64,000 bases of DNA from Limanda limanda (lineage: Eukaryota > Chordata > Actinopteri > Pleuronectiformes > Pleuronectidae): positions 21,585,159 through 21,649,158 of the forward strand of contig NC_083654.1 in the NCBI RefSeq assembly GCF_963576545.1, read 5' to 3'. Positions within the stretch are counted from its first letter, which is position 1. Each line of letters opens with the position of its first letter. The translations under genes were made by a program, and so were the position numbers. This document shows, one piece after another, positions 38,429-50,556 of the stretch. The notes beneath the pieces were generated by a model. It was not told where the DNA came from. It saw nothing but the letters and a program-made list of their open reading frames with translations, and ran no database searches.

Positions 38429-41400
38429 GTGAGGCACTGCAGCAAAGACCCAATGTTCCCAATTCACCTCCACAAGATCCCAGTGTCGTGGGTTAGCAGG
38501 AGAAACCAATCATGAAATAGTCTAAACATGTATTTATTTCAATCTAAACAAAGATAGGTGGTCGGAAACATGTTAATAAGAAAGATAAGTAGCCTAATAA
38601 TAATATTAGAGGGAACAGGAAAAATGATTTAATGTTTTGTCGCTAATTTCTTGAATGCAGGTCCAATAAAACCCTAACCTATTAAAAGATAATAAATGAA
38701 ACAAGAACATAAAAAAGAGACGAGACACAAATAACTATAATCTCCATTTTTATTTCACTCTAGGTTACTTGCATTAAAGTTTGAACTTTTCAGTCACTGA
38801 TTCTTAAAGTTTAACTTCCAAGTTTAGTGGAAATCCGTTCAGTTGCTCTTGTGTGTTCTTGCAAACAAATAACCGGGGTTAAAAAAACATAACAGCAGTA
38901 ATTGCAAACAATGTCCTCTCATTATGGAAACATAATAAACTGTAATGAAGTGCATTGAATGCAGCTCTGAGGTCAGGAGGTGAATAATCTCGTGCAGTCG
39001 TTTGTGAAGCGATTTCTCACCGAGCTCGATCCCAGATGGCAAAACTTCAAATTAGAAGATACATCATCTGGAAACACGTTGCCCTTGTGTAACCGCTGCA
39101 TAAAATACATAAACCAGCAGCTTTTCTTTGTGTTGGGTCCATTTATCCTCAAGATGGATAGAGAAACATAATCTCTTCTATCACTTCTATCTCTGCGCCA
39201 GATATGAAACATTGTAAAAGTTCTGCCAGATGGTGAGAAAACCAAAAGCGACGAAACTCTGAGTCCTTGACAATCTTTAAAATTTCCATTTTTCCAACCA
39301 CTACAGCAGCTGATTTCTCTGATTTCCACCGCGCTCTCCACCTGAGAAGTTTGAACTAATCAGCGAGTGGAGCTGCAGGTTCCTGATCCGGAGCTCGAGG
39401 ACCGAATGATTTATGCAGGAGCAGATGTTGTGATGGATGGAAAAGACGGTGACATTTTCAGGATCTCTTGTTCCTGCGTGCAATTTGAAAAGTGAAGATC
39501 TCACTCATTGCAGCAGATGAGGTCCACTTCAAAAAGATAAGAGTCAAAGATGAAGCAAGACACAATCAAGATATGGATTTCACTGGAGCAGCGGCCTCTC
39601 TGTGTTTCTGGCTCTCAGCAGGAAGGAGGAGATAAAAGAAAGAGAAGGAACATTACTCGTATTTATCTTTGGCAGCCGACCAGAGGAGCCACCGGGTCCG
39701 AGGAGCAGAGATCACTTAGCTGCTTCAGAGCCAATCCACTTTCTGTCCTTCAGCTCCGGGTCCGGGAAACATCCAGTACAGAAGCTGAGGAAGAGGAACA
39801 GGGGGTCGGGGGGTCGGGGGGGGGGGAGGGGAGCGAGGGAGGGAGTGGATAAGAAAAGAAGAAAGTAATGAGAGGAGATGGGGGATGAAACAACTGGAAA
39901 GAAGGGAACAAGGTCAGAGGAGGAGGCGTCAACAAAGGGATTAGAAATAAACACAGGAGAAAGCTGTGGGTTTGGATAGAGGAGTAAAGTAGGTGATGAA
40001 GGGGGGGGGGGCGAAGGGAGGTGAAGGAAGACAGGAAGAGCTCCTCTCGTTTGTCAGACGCCGCGGCGTGTAAGTGCCGCCGGTTGGAAAGGTGACGCCC
40101 CCGTGTTGCCGTGACAACATGTGATTTATTATCTCCGCCCGCCTGACACGGCAGAGAACATTTCTCATTTATGCTCAGAGGGAAGGAGTTCTGATTGCAT
40201 TTAGAAAAAAGAGGGAGAGGAAGTAGCGTTCCCTCGCTCACCTGTGACCTCACGCCTCCTGATGGCGAGGAGACGCGTGGAACTCAATCAAAGCTCGTTT
40301 AACCTTTATTGTTATTATATTATTATTGTTTTTCTACATAAACATCTTCCATTCAGACTTCACACTGAATCTTCTTCCTCACAAGGGTCATGTGATTATT
40401 AACCTCTGACCTCTGCGATGTGATGGAAACACGCTTCTCTGTGCTGCTGCGTCTGATGTCAGATGGCAGTGATGACGATGACACTCACAATCCGATTCTG
40501 CCAAAAGGATGAGTTTAAATAAAGGAGCCGAGCTCGTCTTCTAAAGAGAGAAACTCCTTCCTCCACCGTTTCCTCTTTGACAAACAGTTTGTCACTGAAG
40601 TTTATTCCTGGGAGAGTTCGGAGACTTTGTTTCCTCTGCGATGAAATTACGCATTTGACGGAGCTTTCAAAATGGCCGAGTCACGCCACTGTGACGTATT
40701 CTCCATTATCTTTGCCGATGTTCCTTGCTTGGTTTTCCAGCCGAGCCGTCGGGGAACCACTTCACCTCAGAGCATATTTTTCTTACTCGAGCAAACTCTG
40801 CTCTTATCTGTTCCTCATTCTGAGTGGAAACACCGGCTCCGTGCAAAGAGCCGCTTCGTCTCTATCTCCACGGAGACGCTGCCCGGCTGTAAAGCCTCTG
40901 CAGCCGGACTCTGTGCTTTCAGTCACTTACTCTCCCAGGTTCCAATTTCACAGTGCGCTGCGCCCTGTGCTCCGGGCTCGGTGACATCACTGCTGCCGCT
41001 GGGACTGCTGAGTCATGGTTCCTGAGTATCACCGTGTGTCCCTCAGGTCCACGTCCCGCTGGGGAAACACAGAATTCTTCCTTCTGTCATTAAGATGTGA
41101 AAGATATCGTTGGATATATTATACATTATCTCCACATATGAGGATTAGGAGTGTATGTAATCTGCATGGCCATCCTCAGCGCCATCTATCTGCAGAGAGG
41201 TGCAACTGTAGAGAAGTAGAAGAAAGAGCATCCAGAGAACGAGCTGCTCAACTGACACAGATTTATATTTGATTAATTCTGCACAGGATTCAAAGTTTAA
41301 AAAGCTGTTGCCAGGAGGTCGTGGTTTTTCCACACGTTTCATCCCATGGTTTATTCATGTGGAGCTTTGTTGCCGGCTGCTGCCCAGATGGAGAAAAGCC

Positions 41401-41761
41401 AGCCTGGTGTTTAAAGGGTGTTTGGAGCAGTTCATTAAAACCAAGTGAGAGTGAGAATCTTATTTCAACTCAAGTGGAAACAAATAACGGGACCGAGACC
41501 TGAGGACGTGAGTGTCTGTCCTCGTTTCCCCGAGTCAGACGGAACATGTAGAATCTGATGTTAATGAGGATGGAGATGGATCCTGACATCAGGGAATCAG
41601 CCTCCCGGGTTCGAGCTGGTGGCCAGTTGCTGGTTAGATGTGTGTATATATGTACAGACTTATAAATATATGTACAGACCTGGGAAGAGATCAACGATCT
41701 GAAATCAAACAGAAATTTCAAACCCATTTGTGAGGAAGTAACAAAAAAGAAATCTTATATT

Positions 41762-42426
41762 TAGGGCTGGGCAACGATTAAAAGTTTTAATCGCGATTAA
41801 TCGCATGATTTCCCTGATTAATCACGATTAATCGCATTTGTATACGCAAAATCCAATAATGAATTAAAAAGTAGTGTATAGCGCAATTTTATTTTCAATG
41901 TTCTGCCATATGAACGATATGAGCCATAACATTTGTTGTGCAAACACTTTTAACATCAGCATTTAATACAGTAACAGTTAAATAAAATATTCAGTGTAAA
42001 TCTCAACTTAACAATGTTATCAAAGCAAATACAAAATTAAAGCTCAATGCCACTGCCAGGGCATTAATGTTATCCTCTTCGTTATATACGATATATTTTA
42101 GACAGGAAGTACTCCGGTGATAAGAAAATTCACCTTGGCAGTGGCTACAAATAACTTTGGTTCTGTCGACTCCGCCGTCTGGAAGGACTTTAAAATGAAA
42201 ATGGCTGTAAAAGCTCCGTAGCCTTATCCATGGTTGTTTATCCGCCAATCATTTTCTTTTTTCCGGTTCCGCAGCAGTCAGCAAAAGACTTTCACAAAAT
42301 AAAAGCCTGACTTTCACAATAAAACAATAAATAATCAAACCTGAGTTAATGCGAGATAAAATAATTAGTTGAGTTAAATAAGTGATGAGTTAACTCGTAA
42401 TTAACTAGTTAACTTGCCCAGCCCTA
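41762..42426 (-). mobile_element. hAT-type non-autonomous element (665 bp), ZBED1-like family
   Basis: Ends TAGGGCTGGGCAA and TTGCCCAGCCCTA form perfect 13-bp inverted repeats, flanked by a perfect 8-bp target duplication CTTATATT (41754-41761 and 42427-42434). AATCGCGATTAATCGCAT words near the left end are typical of this fish family. It is unrelated in its internal sequence to the TAGGGTTGCAAA elements. Confidence 0.93.
42003..42248 (-). pseudogene. Truncated BED zinc finger of a ZBED1-like hAT transposase
   Basis: The minus-strand frame reads MADKQPWIRLRSFYSHFHFK then VLPDGGVDRTKVICSHCQGE and FSYHRSTSCLKY, resembling the BED finger of ZBED1-like transposases (VDRTKVICSHCQ is characteristic). 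After LKY, where family members continue with HL.AKH, the sequence diverges, so the final histidine ligands are lost and no catalytic domain remains. Confidence 0.8.
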
Positions 42427-43625
42427 CTTATATTCCATGAACCTCTTTTTATCTTTTTGAAAATGTGTTAAAATATTCCTTCACGCACCAGCAGCTACAC
42501 AAAGCGTTTGTGTGTCTCTTCACAGGCGCCACAAAAAGAGCATCACACAAAAAGATTGTTCTTTTATTTAGTTAGGACAAAATAAATTAAAAATTTGACT
42601 CTTAATTCTTTCTCTGGGAAACAAGCGGACTGAGAACACGTTGAGGTGTTTTTTGTCGAGCTAAGGTTCAATACAGCGACAAAATAGGTTTCACTGCTTT
42701 TGCCCCCCCCCCTGTTGTTCGATCTCCTCTGCAGGAACATATACTTACTGCACAGATCTCCCTCTGCAATTGTGCTGATGCCTTGTTTGCTCAGAGCTTT
42801 GTTTGGTTTGATAGTTCGGGAATTGACACTCCAGGTATCTTGGTAAGCTGCGACCAAAGTTTCTCCAGAAACTCTCATTAATATTTAATGGTCTTCACTT
42901 CCTGTTGCCAGCCTCTAACGGAGATATGGTGACACAGGGAACCTGAGGTAGAAGGAAACCGCCCAGAGTGATTCCCCCGAAATGCAATCTGTTTCTGTGA
43001 GATGTGTTAAGCTGCTAAAGTTTCACAGTCGGTGGTTACGCACGGAACTGAACAAAGATAAAGAAAAGAAAGAGGATGTAGGAGACGCATAAAAACACAC
43101 AAGTTGCGGCTCAGACGAGCGAAAGCTTCTCCTGATGCACGAGCCTGTCGCTGGTTTAACTGGATCCTGGGATTTTAATGCAGCTGCATCGTTGTTGCTT
43201 CAGCAAACGATTGCGTTTGTTTTTCATCAGGACACGTATTAAAAAGAATGACTCCAATTATACATCGTCTTTACAAGTACAATGTTAAAAACACAATCTT
43301 TTCTTAAATCAAGCGGATTTTTGTTTAACCAGGTGAAGATTATGCTGGATTTACATTTTCTTACAATTTTTAATTAAAGGGATTTGTAAAATAGTCGTAT
43401 TTAGAATTCATTTTAATAACTTAGGGTTATGAATTGAGCTGATTTTACAGGAATGTTTCTGAAGCAAGCATGTATTATCTTTGTGTAGTCATGTGATCAC
43501 AGCTGCTCTATACGTTTCTTTTATCCACACCCGTCCGGCTTCCTGTCACACACACACACAGCTCTTCCTTATCACACTTGGCAGCCTGCTGCTCTAATTA
43601 CAATCTCTCTTCATCTCTCCCACAG

Positions 43626-46600
43626 GGAATGTACAGTTGCTGCCAGTTTGAGGATGAGACCACACCAGGAGGCAGCTCTTTGCCCCAGTACCACACTGTG
43701 ACCACCATGCCTGCTGGGGCCCAGCAGCATCTCGTGACAGCCACGGTAAACAACACCGCGGCCATTGCCATGGTGCAGCATCATCAGCAGCAGCAGAAGC
43801 TCCACCAGCAGCAACAAGGGCAGACCTATACCTCCATGCTCCCCGGGTCTCCTCCCACCACAGGGCACTCAGCGATGGCCCTGGGCCCCTCCAACAGCCC
43901 CTTACTGGAAGGCCCCATGCCGTGCTCCAGCTTCCTACCTCGCCATGACCGTCGACTCGCTGTCGTGGATCGCTGGAACAGGCCCAAGCCGGAGAAAGTG
44001 ATGAGCGCGGTCAGCGGGGGGGGCGTGGGCATCGGGGGGATAGCCGGTGGCATCACTGAACTCCAGGCCCAGCAGCAGTACCAGCAGAACCTTGGCCAGC
44101 ACTGGAGCTTGCAGGGGGGGGTCGCAGGTGGAGCAGCAGGTGACACAGGGCTAGATGAATACAAGCGCTACTATGGTCCCATAGATCCAGAGGGGCTCGG
44201 GACCCACTCCGACCAGCAGGCAGGGGGCGCCCAACAGACTCCCAAAGCTAATCCACGAGGCCTCAAAGCCTCAGGGATGTCCCGGCCGCCTCCTAAAGGA
44301 CCCCCACTAGGCCCGCCCCCACTAGGCCCAGCCCACTTAATCTCCCAGCCTCCTCCCCTGCTCCCATCTTCTCCTCGAAGGCCTCCCTTCTGGAGAAGAG
44401 GAAGCTTAGTTCAGACAAGAAGAAAAAGCTCAGGAGGTCCCTTGTATGAGAACATCCTCCCGCTCGGGAGGCGAGGGGGGGGCCGGTACGGAGCGGGTGA
44501 TGGAGCTGGTAGAAGAGGCCGGCGTCCTCTAGCTCCTCCTCCACTACCCGTCCCCCTTTCCTCCCCAACACACACCCCTACCAGCCCCTCCTCCCCATGC
44601 CGTTTATACTCCTCCTGCTCCAGTGCCTCGTCATCCTCCACTTCCTCCACGTCATCCTCATCATCTTCTTCATCCTCTGCTTCTCTCTCCCGGTCCAACT
44701 CTCCCTCCGTTTGCTCCAGCGACAGCTCCTACAACTCCTCGCTGAGTTTCCGGTATCGCGCCGGCGATCGAGAGCTGACGGTGGACGACGACTACGACTC
44801 CGACCTTCTGACGGAGGAGTCCAGCCTTCTCCTGGGCTCACGGAGGAAGATCCGTTCACGGCGCATGTCATCACGCTCTTTGCCATGCAGCCCGCCACCT
44901 CCACCAATCCCTCCCCGGAAGCCACGCCCCCAGCGAGATCACGGCAGAGAGAGAACCGGCAGCCAGCTCGCCCAGTTACAGGAGTGGTGGGCGTCATGGG
45001 GCGACAGGGAGCGAGGGAGACAAGGAGCGACAACTGTCCGGGGAGATGGAGGGGTGGGAAAGGAAGAGAAGAGGCAACACAAAGAGAGGGAGCGTGAAAG
45101 GAAGAGGAGGAAGAAGGGCCGAAAGAAGAAGAAGAGGGAAGATAGGGAAAGGGAAAGGGAGCGGAAGCGGCGTAAAGCAAAGAAGAAGAAGAAGAAGGAT
45201 GATAAAGTAAGGAAGAGAGAGAGAAAGAGGTCTGAGCAGGAGGGAGGAGATCCCGAAAAAAGGGAGGAACTTAAATCAGGGACACTAGAATACCCATCGT
45301 ACCCAGCTCTGAGAAGGGAGTCCTTTCGGAAAAAGAGTGAAAGCTCCATCAGAAGCTACGGATGGAATATCCCCGGGGACGAAGAGAGAAGGGAAGAGAA
45401 AGAGAGGGATGAAGCAGAGGACAGCCGAGGAAAAGAAAAGGTCCTACGGAGAAGGAACAGCAAGCACTACCAAGGCGCCACCACTAAGCCTTCGACATCT
45501 GTAAAGTTCTGGGGAGCGGGAAACCCGACCTCCGACACTATCCCATCTGCCTTCCTGCCTTTGGTGCCTGTCTCCTCTAAAAGGAGGAAGAGTAAAAGCT
45601 CTGACAGGGAAGGTGTCGGAGTGGAGGTGGAGAGAAGGCCTCTGTTGGCAAGGGACGGGAGGAGCGAGATGCATTCCAAAGAGGGGTTGTCCTTTCACGA
45701 GTGGGAGTCCGATGGAGAGGATGAGGAGGAGGATTCTGAGCAGGAGAGGAGGAAGGCCGGGGGGCGAGGGAAGCGGCGCCGAGCGGGAAGGACGATGTCC
45801 GACGAGGAGCGGGAACGAGACAAGGTCGTCGGGATATATTCTGATGACGATGCTTCTTCTGGGGAGTTTGGGAAGTTCGAGCGGTACTGGGAGGACCATG
45901 AAGGAAGGGCGGTGGGAGGGATCGGAGGGGGAGGTTGGTTTTTCAGCACCTACCCTTCCAGGGAGAAGGTCGGCAGCATCAACAGCAGAGATGACCTGTT
46001 CCTGGAGAGGGGCGAGAGGTGGGGGACAGCAGAGATCGGGTGGGGGTCCGGTGGAGGAGGAGGAGCAGGAGCAGGAGGAGGAGGAGGTGGTGAAAGAAGT
46101 TGGGGATCAGGGTCACACTGGCCGCCTCCTCCTCTTACCCCACCACCTCCTCGGCGATACTGGTCGGTGGATAAACTCCACATCCAGGACGAGAAGAAGA
46201 GTAAACGCAAGTCGAAGGACAAAGGCCGAGGGCGGGCGGCCTACTCCTCCCGCCACTCGCCGCGACATCACCCGCACCCCCACTCAGCCAAATGGGCCCG
46301 GGTCACCTCAAGAAGCCAGGAAGAGTTGTACCGCCATTGCCAGAGTTTCCCCCTGAAGCCCAAGCATGACTCCTCCTCCTCCTCCAAGCCCGACCGCTCA
46401 CAGAATCCATCCAAGTCCGGGAGTCAGTCCAACCTCATCCTCCAGCAGCGGACTCAGAGAGCCGATAGGGATCGAGGAAGGCCACAGTCCCCGCCCCCAA
46501 CCCTCTTACCTAACTTGCCACCCCCACTCCCTGCCCTCCCGGCTCCTCCCTCCTCATCTCACCCGATCCATGCTCCTCCCCCTACCTCGTCCTCTTCTGT

Positions 46601-46808
46601 ATCCTCCCCCTCCGTGGTCTCCTCCACCCCGGGGGCCCTCCAGTCCTCCTCCATGGCTTCGGCAAGTGCCAAACTGCAGTACCAGAGGTTGCGCTCGGTA
46701 CCCCAGCCCCAGAGGTTTCCTCAGTCTCCTCACTTACCACTTAAAGCCAAGAGCCTTTGCTCCCGAAGGGGCTCGGCCCACTTCTCCAGCGTGGAGAGTG
46801 AGGTCTGA
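43626..46808 (+). CDS. grin2d: grin2d exon 12: whole cytoplasmic tail (residues 490-1549) and stop
   Basis: Acceptor CTCTCCCACAG. One uninterrupted exon encodes 1060 residues ending GSAHFSSVESEV, a class I PDZ ligand for PSD-95-family scaffolds. GMYSCC at the start, RYYGPIDPEGLG (44166-44201) and RRYWSVDKL (46152-46178) are shared with mammalian GluN2D. In between are lineage-specific low-complexity blocks: short polyQ (about 43771-43819), proline-rich stretches (44280-44345, 46490-46560), a serine run (about 44585-44745), a K/R/E-rich basic block of about 60 residues (45058-45240), acidic DGEDEEEDSEQE (about 45709-45745) and polyglycine (46036-46110). Human GluN2D's tail is around half this length. 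Codon content is strongly GC-rich compared with the introns. Confidence 0.96.
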   Translation, partial: GMYSCCQFEDETTPGGSSLPQYHTVTTMPAGAQQHLVTATVNNTAAIAMVQHHQQQQKLHQQQQGQTYTSMLPGSPPTTGHSAMALGPSNSPLLEGPMPCSSFLPRHDRRLAVVDRWNRPKPEKVMSAVSGGGVGIGGIAGGITELQAQQQYQQNLGQHWSLQGGVAGGAAGDTGLDEYKRYYGPIDPEGLGTHSDQQAGGAQQTPKANPRGLKASGMSRPPPKGPPLGPPPLGPAHLISQPPPLLPSSPRRPPFWRRGSLVQTRRKSSGGPLYENILPLGRRGGGRYGAGDGAGRRGRRPLAPPPLPVPLSSPTHTPTSPSSPCRLYSSCSSASSSSTSSTSSSSSSSSSASLSRSNSPSVCSSDSSYNSSLSFRYRAGDRELTVDDDYDSDLLTEESSLLLGSRRKIRSRRMSSRSLPCSPPPPPIPPRKPRPQRDHGRERTGSQLAQLQEWWASWGDRERGRQGATTVRGDGGVGKEEKRQHKERERERKRRKKGRKKKKREDRERERERKRRKAKKKKKKDDKVRKRERKRSEQEGGDPEKREELKSGTLEYPSYPALRRESFRKKSESSIRSYGWNIPGDEERREEKERDEAEDSRGKEKVLRRRNSKHYQGATTKPSTSVKFWGAGNPTSDTIPSAFLPLVPVSSKRRKSKSSDREGVGVEVERRPLLARDGRSEMHSKEGLSFHEWESDGEDEEEDSEQERRKAGGRGKRRRAGRTMSDEERERDKVVGIYSDDDASSGEFGKFERYWEDHEGRAVGGIGGGGWFFSTYPSREKVGSINSRDDLFLERGERWGTAEIGWGSGGGGGAGAGGGGGGERSWGSGSHWPPPPLTPPPPRRYWSVDKLHIQDEKKSKRKSKDKGRGRAAYSSRHSPRHHPHPHSAKWARVTSRSQEELYRHCQSFPLKPKHDSSSSSKPDRSQNPSKSGSQSNLILQQRTQRADRDRGRPQSPPPTLLPNLPPPLPALPAPPSSSHPIHAPPPTSSSSVSSPSVVSSTPGALQSSSMASASAKLQYQRLRSVPQPQRFPQSPHLPLKAKSLCSRRGSAHFSSVESEV

Positions 46809-49800
46809 AGTTCAACAAGGTATTAAAAGTCATAAGAAGGACAACTCTGGTGATCTGGATCAGAATCCGCAAACCTGGCCACCCTGCCAAGTTGGTACAG
46901 TACCCGCACTGAGCCCTTTCCTAAAGCTCTGCACAAACAAACCAGAAAGCCAACCTCACCCAGCGGGTCGGTCCAAGGGAGACAGGAGCCGTCTTGCGCT
47001 CACTGTAGTTATCCTTCATTCCTGCGAGTATGTGAAAGACTTCAACCGAAATATTCTGAACTGGGTCCACCGACACACTTCAAGTAACTCAGACATTAAA
47101 GTGGTGCAGCTGAGAGAGAGCCCTTTGCTTGGGATGTTGAAGCGGAGCAGTAGTTTGTATTCGGAGGATTCTTAATGCTTACTGAGGGCTCAGGAACTTT
47201 GTAGTACTGTATGCCTGCTGCTCTCGGAAGCCTTTAACACACAACTGTGTTGGTATTTTTTCTGCTTAAACAAATCGCTTACACCCCCACTTTCATTTTT
47301 CCTTAACAAACTGTTTACACCCCCGCAGAACTGTGATGCCCGGCCAAGGCACTTTTGTTTTGTATGATCAACACCTTCTTGTCTAGAGTGAGACGAGGGT
47401 GATTAACGCTTTGTCCTGTTTTGTGTTACCATGCACGTTCTCTTCTTCTTCTCTCCTCCCCTTACCTTCTCCCTCTCTCAGTTTTTTCTGCTTTACCTCA
47501 TTTCACACCTTATTCACACGTCTATCTTCTCATCTCCTTCCCTGCCCCCCCCCCCCCCTCTCGGCTCCTCTCCTTGATGTGATTATTCTGTGTGTCTGTG
47601 CTTTTCTGTGTTTGTATTCTTGACGACAGGGTAAGTCAACTGTGACTGATATTCTACTGGCTTAATGAAAAGCTGAGTGCCAAACCTAAGTAGAGCTCCA
47701 CATCAATCTGTACCACGACAGCTGCTGTGTTTTCTTTTTATCTCGCAGAGCAATCCGTCACCTCCCAAAAATGTGCACATGCAAATACACACATAAAGGT
47801 GCACACACAAACCCACGTGCACAACACCCAACACCCAATAAGTCAACTCATCTATTCTATTTCTTGAGCAATACATTTCCCACCTTCCGTTCACATTTTT
47901 TTTACTTCAAAACCTTTATTTGACGTCTGTGTTGTAGTTGTTGTTGTTGTTGACGTGTTCTATATATCACAACGTGTATTAAGTTGATACGATGTTAGCA
48001 CTGTGCCATACGACTCAAACCGGGGTGCACACGCAAAGTTCTCTCGACTACCTAACTACGACAACGGAGGCGGAGTGTGTTCCCCTCCCTGGGTTTGACT
48101 GAATGTAGAGTCAGGCCAACAAGTGTGCTGCAACAACAATCAAGACACTTGCAGACGGGAGTTGTAGCGACGGAGCCGAGTCGACTTCCACAGGCGGCAG
48201 TTTGCAAACCGAGCAGAGTCAGAAGTCGCTGGAGGATTAAATCTGCGAAAGGAGTTCGGTTAGAAATAGATTTTTGTATCTGTTTGATTTCGTGGCGACT
48301 GACGCGCTCGCTGGAGCTACCGCTGTTGGACAAGGTGTAAGAAGTTGCAGGGAAACAAATACTTTGAGCCTTATGCTAGTTGCTCCTGCCATATGGTTTG
48401 TGTAAAGTATGAATATGAAAGTGTGTATTTTCAGTGTAATGTGTGCGGTTAGCCTCGTGCTAGCAGGACAGTGTGATCGTATGGGAAGGAATTAGTGTGA
48501 TGCGACGTTAGATCCGGTGTGAGTGCCGTGTCGAGCCTGTTCCTGTGTCGGATGCTAACCAACGGATGAGGCAGCTTAAAGAGGTGGAGCTGATTCTGAC
48601 TGATGGCGTCTGAAAGCCACGGTAGCGCCCCAAGGATTCCTCGCCTTGTAAATGCGTAACCAAGAGCTACAGCTTTTTAATCCATCACCGAGCCGACACC
48701 AGCAGTTACACTCCGATGTCAAGCACTTAGCTCGAGTCCAAGCAGCCAGTTGTGACCACCATCACTCGAACCCAGCGCCAGGAGCCTGGACGTCCGTGGA
48801 GCTTCAGTGCAGAGGTCAGAGGTCAGAGGCCAGAGCCACAAACTGGTTTCCAGCCTGACTCCACTTTCCCATTCCCACTGGTCTGCTCATGTAATTTGCC
48901 TGAATCTGCATCTGAGCCATAACTTACTTCAGCGGAAGAAAACAAAAGAGAACGTTAGTTTTTAACATTGAACTTGTTGTGTAGAGTTTTGTCCGACTTT
49001 CTTTGAGAAAAAAAAATCAACATATATATATCATATATATATATATATAAATGATATATCTTTGTGGCGGTTGATAGCATTAGAGAAAATTGTTGTTTAG
49101 AATCTTGACATTTGAGGATATTTGTTTTATTCGTTTCTCATTCCAAGTCCATTCTGATATATGACGTGTTATGAACTCATATTCCCTCAAAGTCACTGGC
49201 AACAGGGAAACTCTTCAGTTCAAATCGTATCGAGCCGGAGACAGTTCAGTGCTTTGCTAATTACAACCAGTTGTCGACAGCTTGGTCACGTGTTTCCGTG
49301 CGTTCACGCCGCCGGCAGCTCCGGCGTGTGGAGAGAAAGACCTTTTGTATCCAAGGGGGGGGGGGGTGGGGGGTGGGGGGGGACGACGGCCCAGTTGAAC
49401 CATTTGGACTCGTGCCTTTCTCAATGTGTCAAACCTGTTCCTGGAACAGAATCTGTCAACAAGTGCAAGCGGCCGATCGAGTGTTAGCGGCGGCGGCTGC
49501 TAGCGGCGTGAGCCCGGCGGTTCCTCAGTGACTCAGCGATCTCTCCCTCTCTCTCTCTCTCCTCTCGTCCATCCATCGTGTTGTGTGCGTGTCTGCAAAA
49601 TGTAAAGCTGGTCTGTTTAAAAAAAAAAAAAAAAAAAAGAAGAGTATCTGTGGATATATTTATTTCATCTAAAGAAAAAGAAGAAGAGCTTATCTAAATA
49701 CATATGAAAGTATATTTCAAGACGCTAAGATCTGTGTTATATAAGTTTGTCTACTAAATTTACGATATTATCTCAATGAAAATGTCTTTTTTGTCCGTTT

Positions 49801-50556
49801 GTCTGTGTCTTCTTGTCTCAAACCTCCTGCCCAGCCCCCCCACACCCCCCCACCCCCCCCCCCCAGCGTAAACAGGGACCAGTATGTAACTGTGTTTTCT
49901 CTTGAGACCGACCATCCGCCTCCATTAGCTAGCGACTGCGGCTAACGCTAGGACGTCAGCGGCGTGACACCCTGGGGGGGGGGGGGGGGGTGCGCGAGTG
50001 TCTTCTGACCGTGTCACTGTAGCAGTGGTGGCGTGTGCGTCGACCCACCGGGGCCTTTCCTTTGGGTTTGGGCGTCAGATTAATAACTAATTCAACTTTT
50101 GTGGGAACAGCAGCTTTGACCACGACTCTGACTCGTGTCGGGAATCGAACCCCCGGCGTTTATACCGCGGTGTACAGCGACCTCTTTGAAACACGGCAGC
50201 GTAGAGAGCAGCACAGGCTTTTTGTCATTTCTCAGCAGCTGTTTAACGATTAAAAGACACGCACAGCCCCCCCCACCCCCCCCTCCCCCCCTGCCAACCG
50301 ACCCATATGGTATCTATAAGAACTTTGATATACGTGCATAGTGTGTTGTATCTGCCAAGCTGCTGTGCTGTTCAACAAAATACATAACACACAGGTTCTT
50401 TCTTAATTTTTACAAAAACGGATAAAAACTAATATGACACATGTCGGGGGGGCAGGGGTCCACCTCCACACAATGTCCCAAGGCCTTGTATTAATACTGC
50501 TGTACTGAGTGACTGTACGCGATGATGGCTGCTTGTGCGACACCGTATTGTCACCA

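Larger units (their letters stand above)
38429..43625 (+). other. Intron 11
   Basis: 5197 bp, GT-AG. It contains G-rich/purine-rich sequence (39790-39870), a G run at 40000-40010, and a hAT/BED element (41762-42426). No other feature was recognised. Confidence 0.88.

Noticed and set aside
38980..39171. 63-residue frame MNNLVQSFVKRFLTELDPRW in intron 11
   Set aside because: Complex composition but no recognised domain, splice partners or overlap with a known element; likely chance.
43578..43625. Extension of the tail exon upstream of 43626
   Set aside because: CTCTCCCACAG at 43615-43625 is a proper acceptor and joins LSR to GMYSCC as in mammalian GluN2D; upstream codons are intronic.
44578..45180. 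200-residue minus-strand frame inside the tail exon
   Set aside because: Shadow of the GC-rich, low-complexity coding exon; no start context or similarity.
45613..46356. 247-residue forward frame in another phase of the tail exon
   Set aside because: Low-complexity shadow frame of the real CDS.
50132..50205. Minus-strand GGTTCGATTCC with GC-rich surroundings, tRNA-like
   Set aside because: A T-arm can be drawn but no acceptor or anticodon stem; at most a tRNA-derived fragment.
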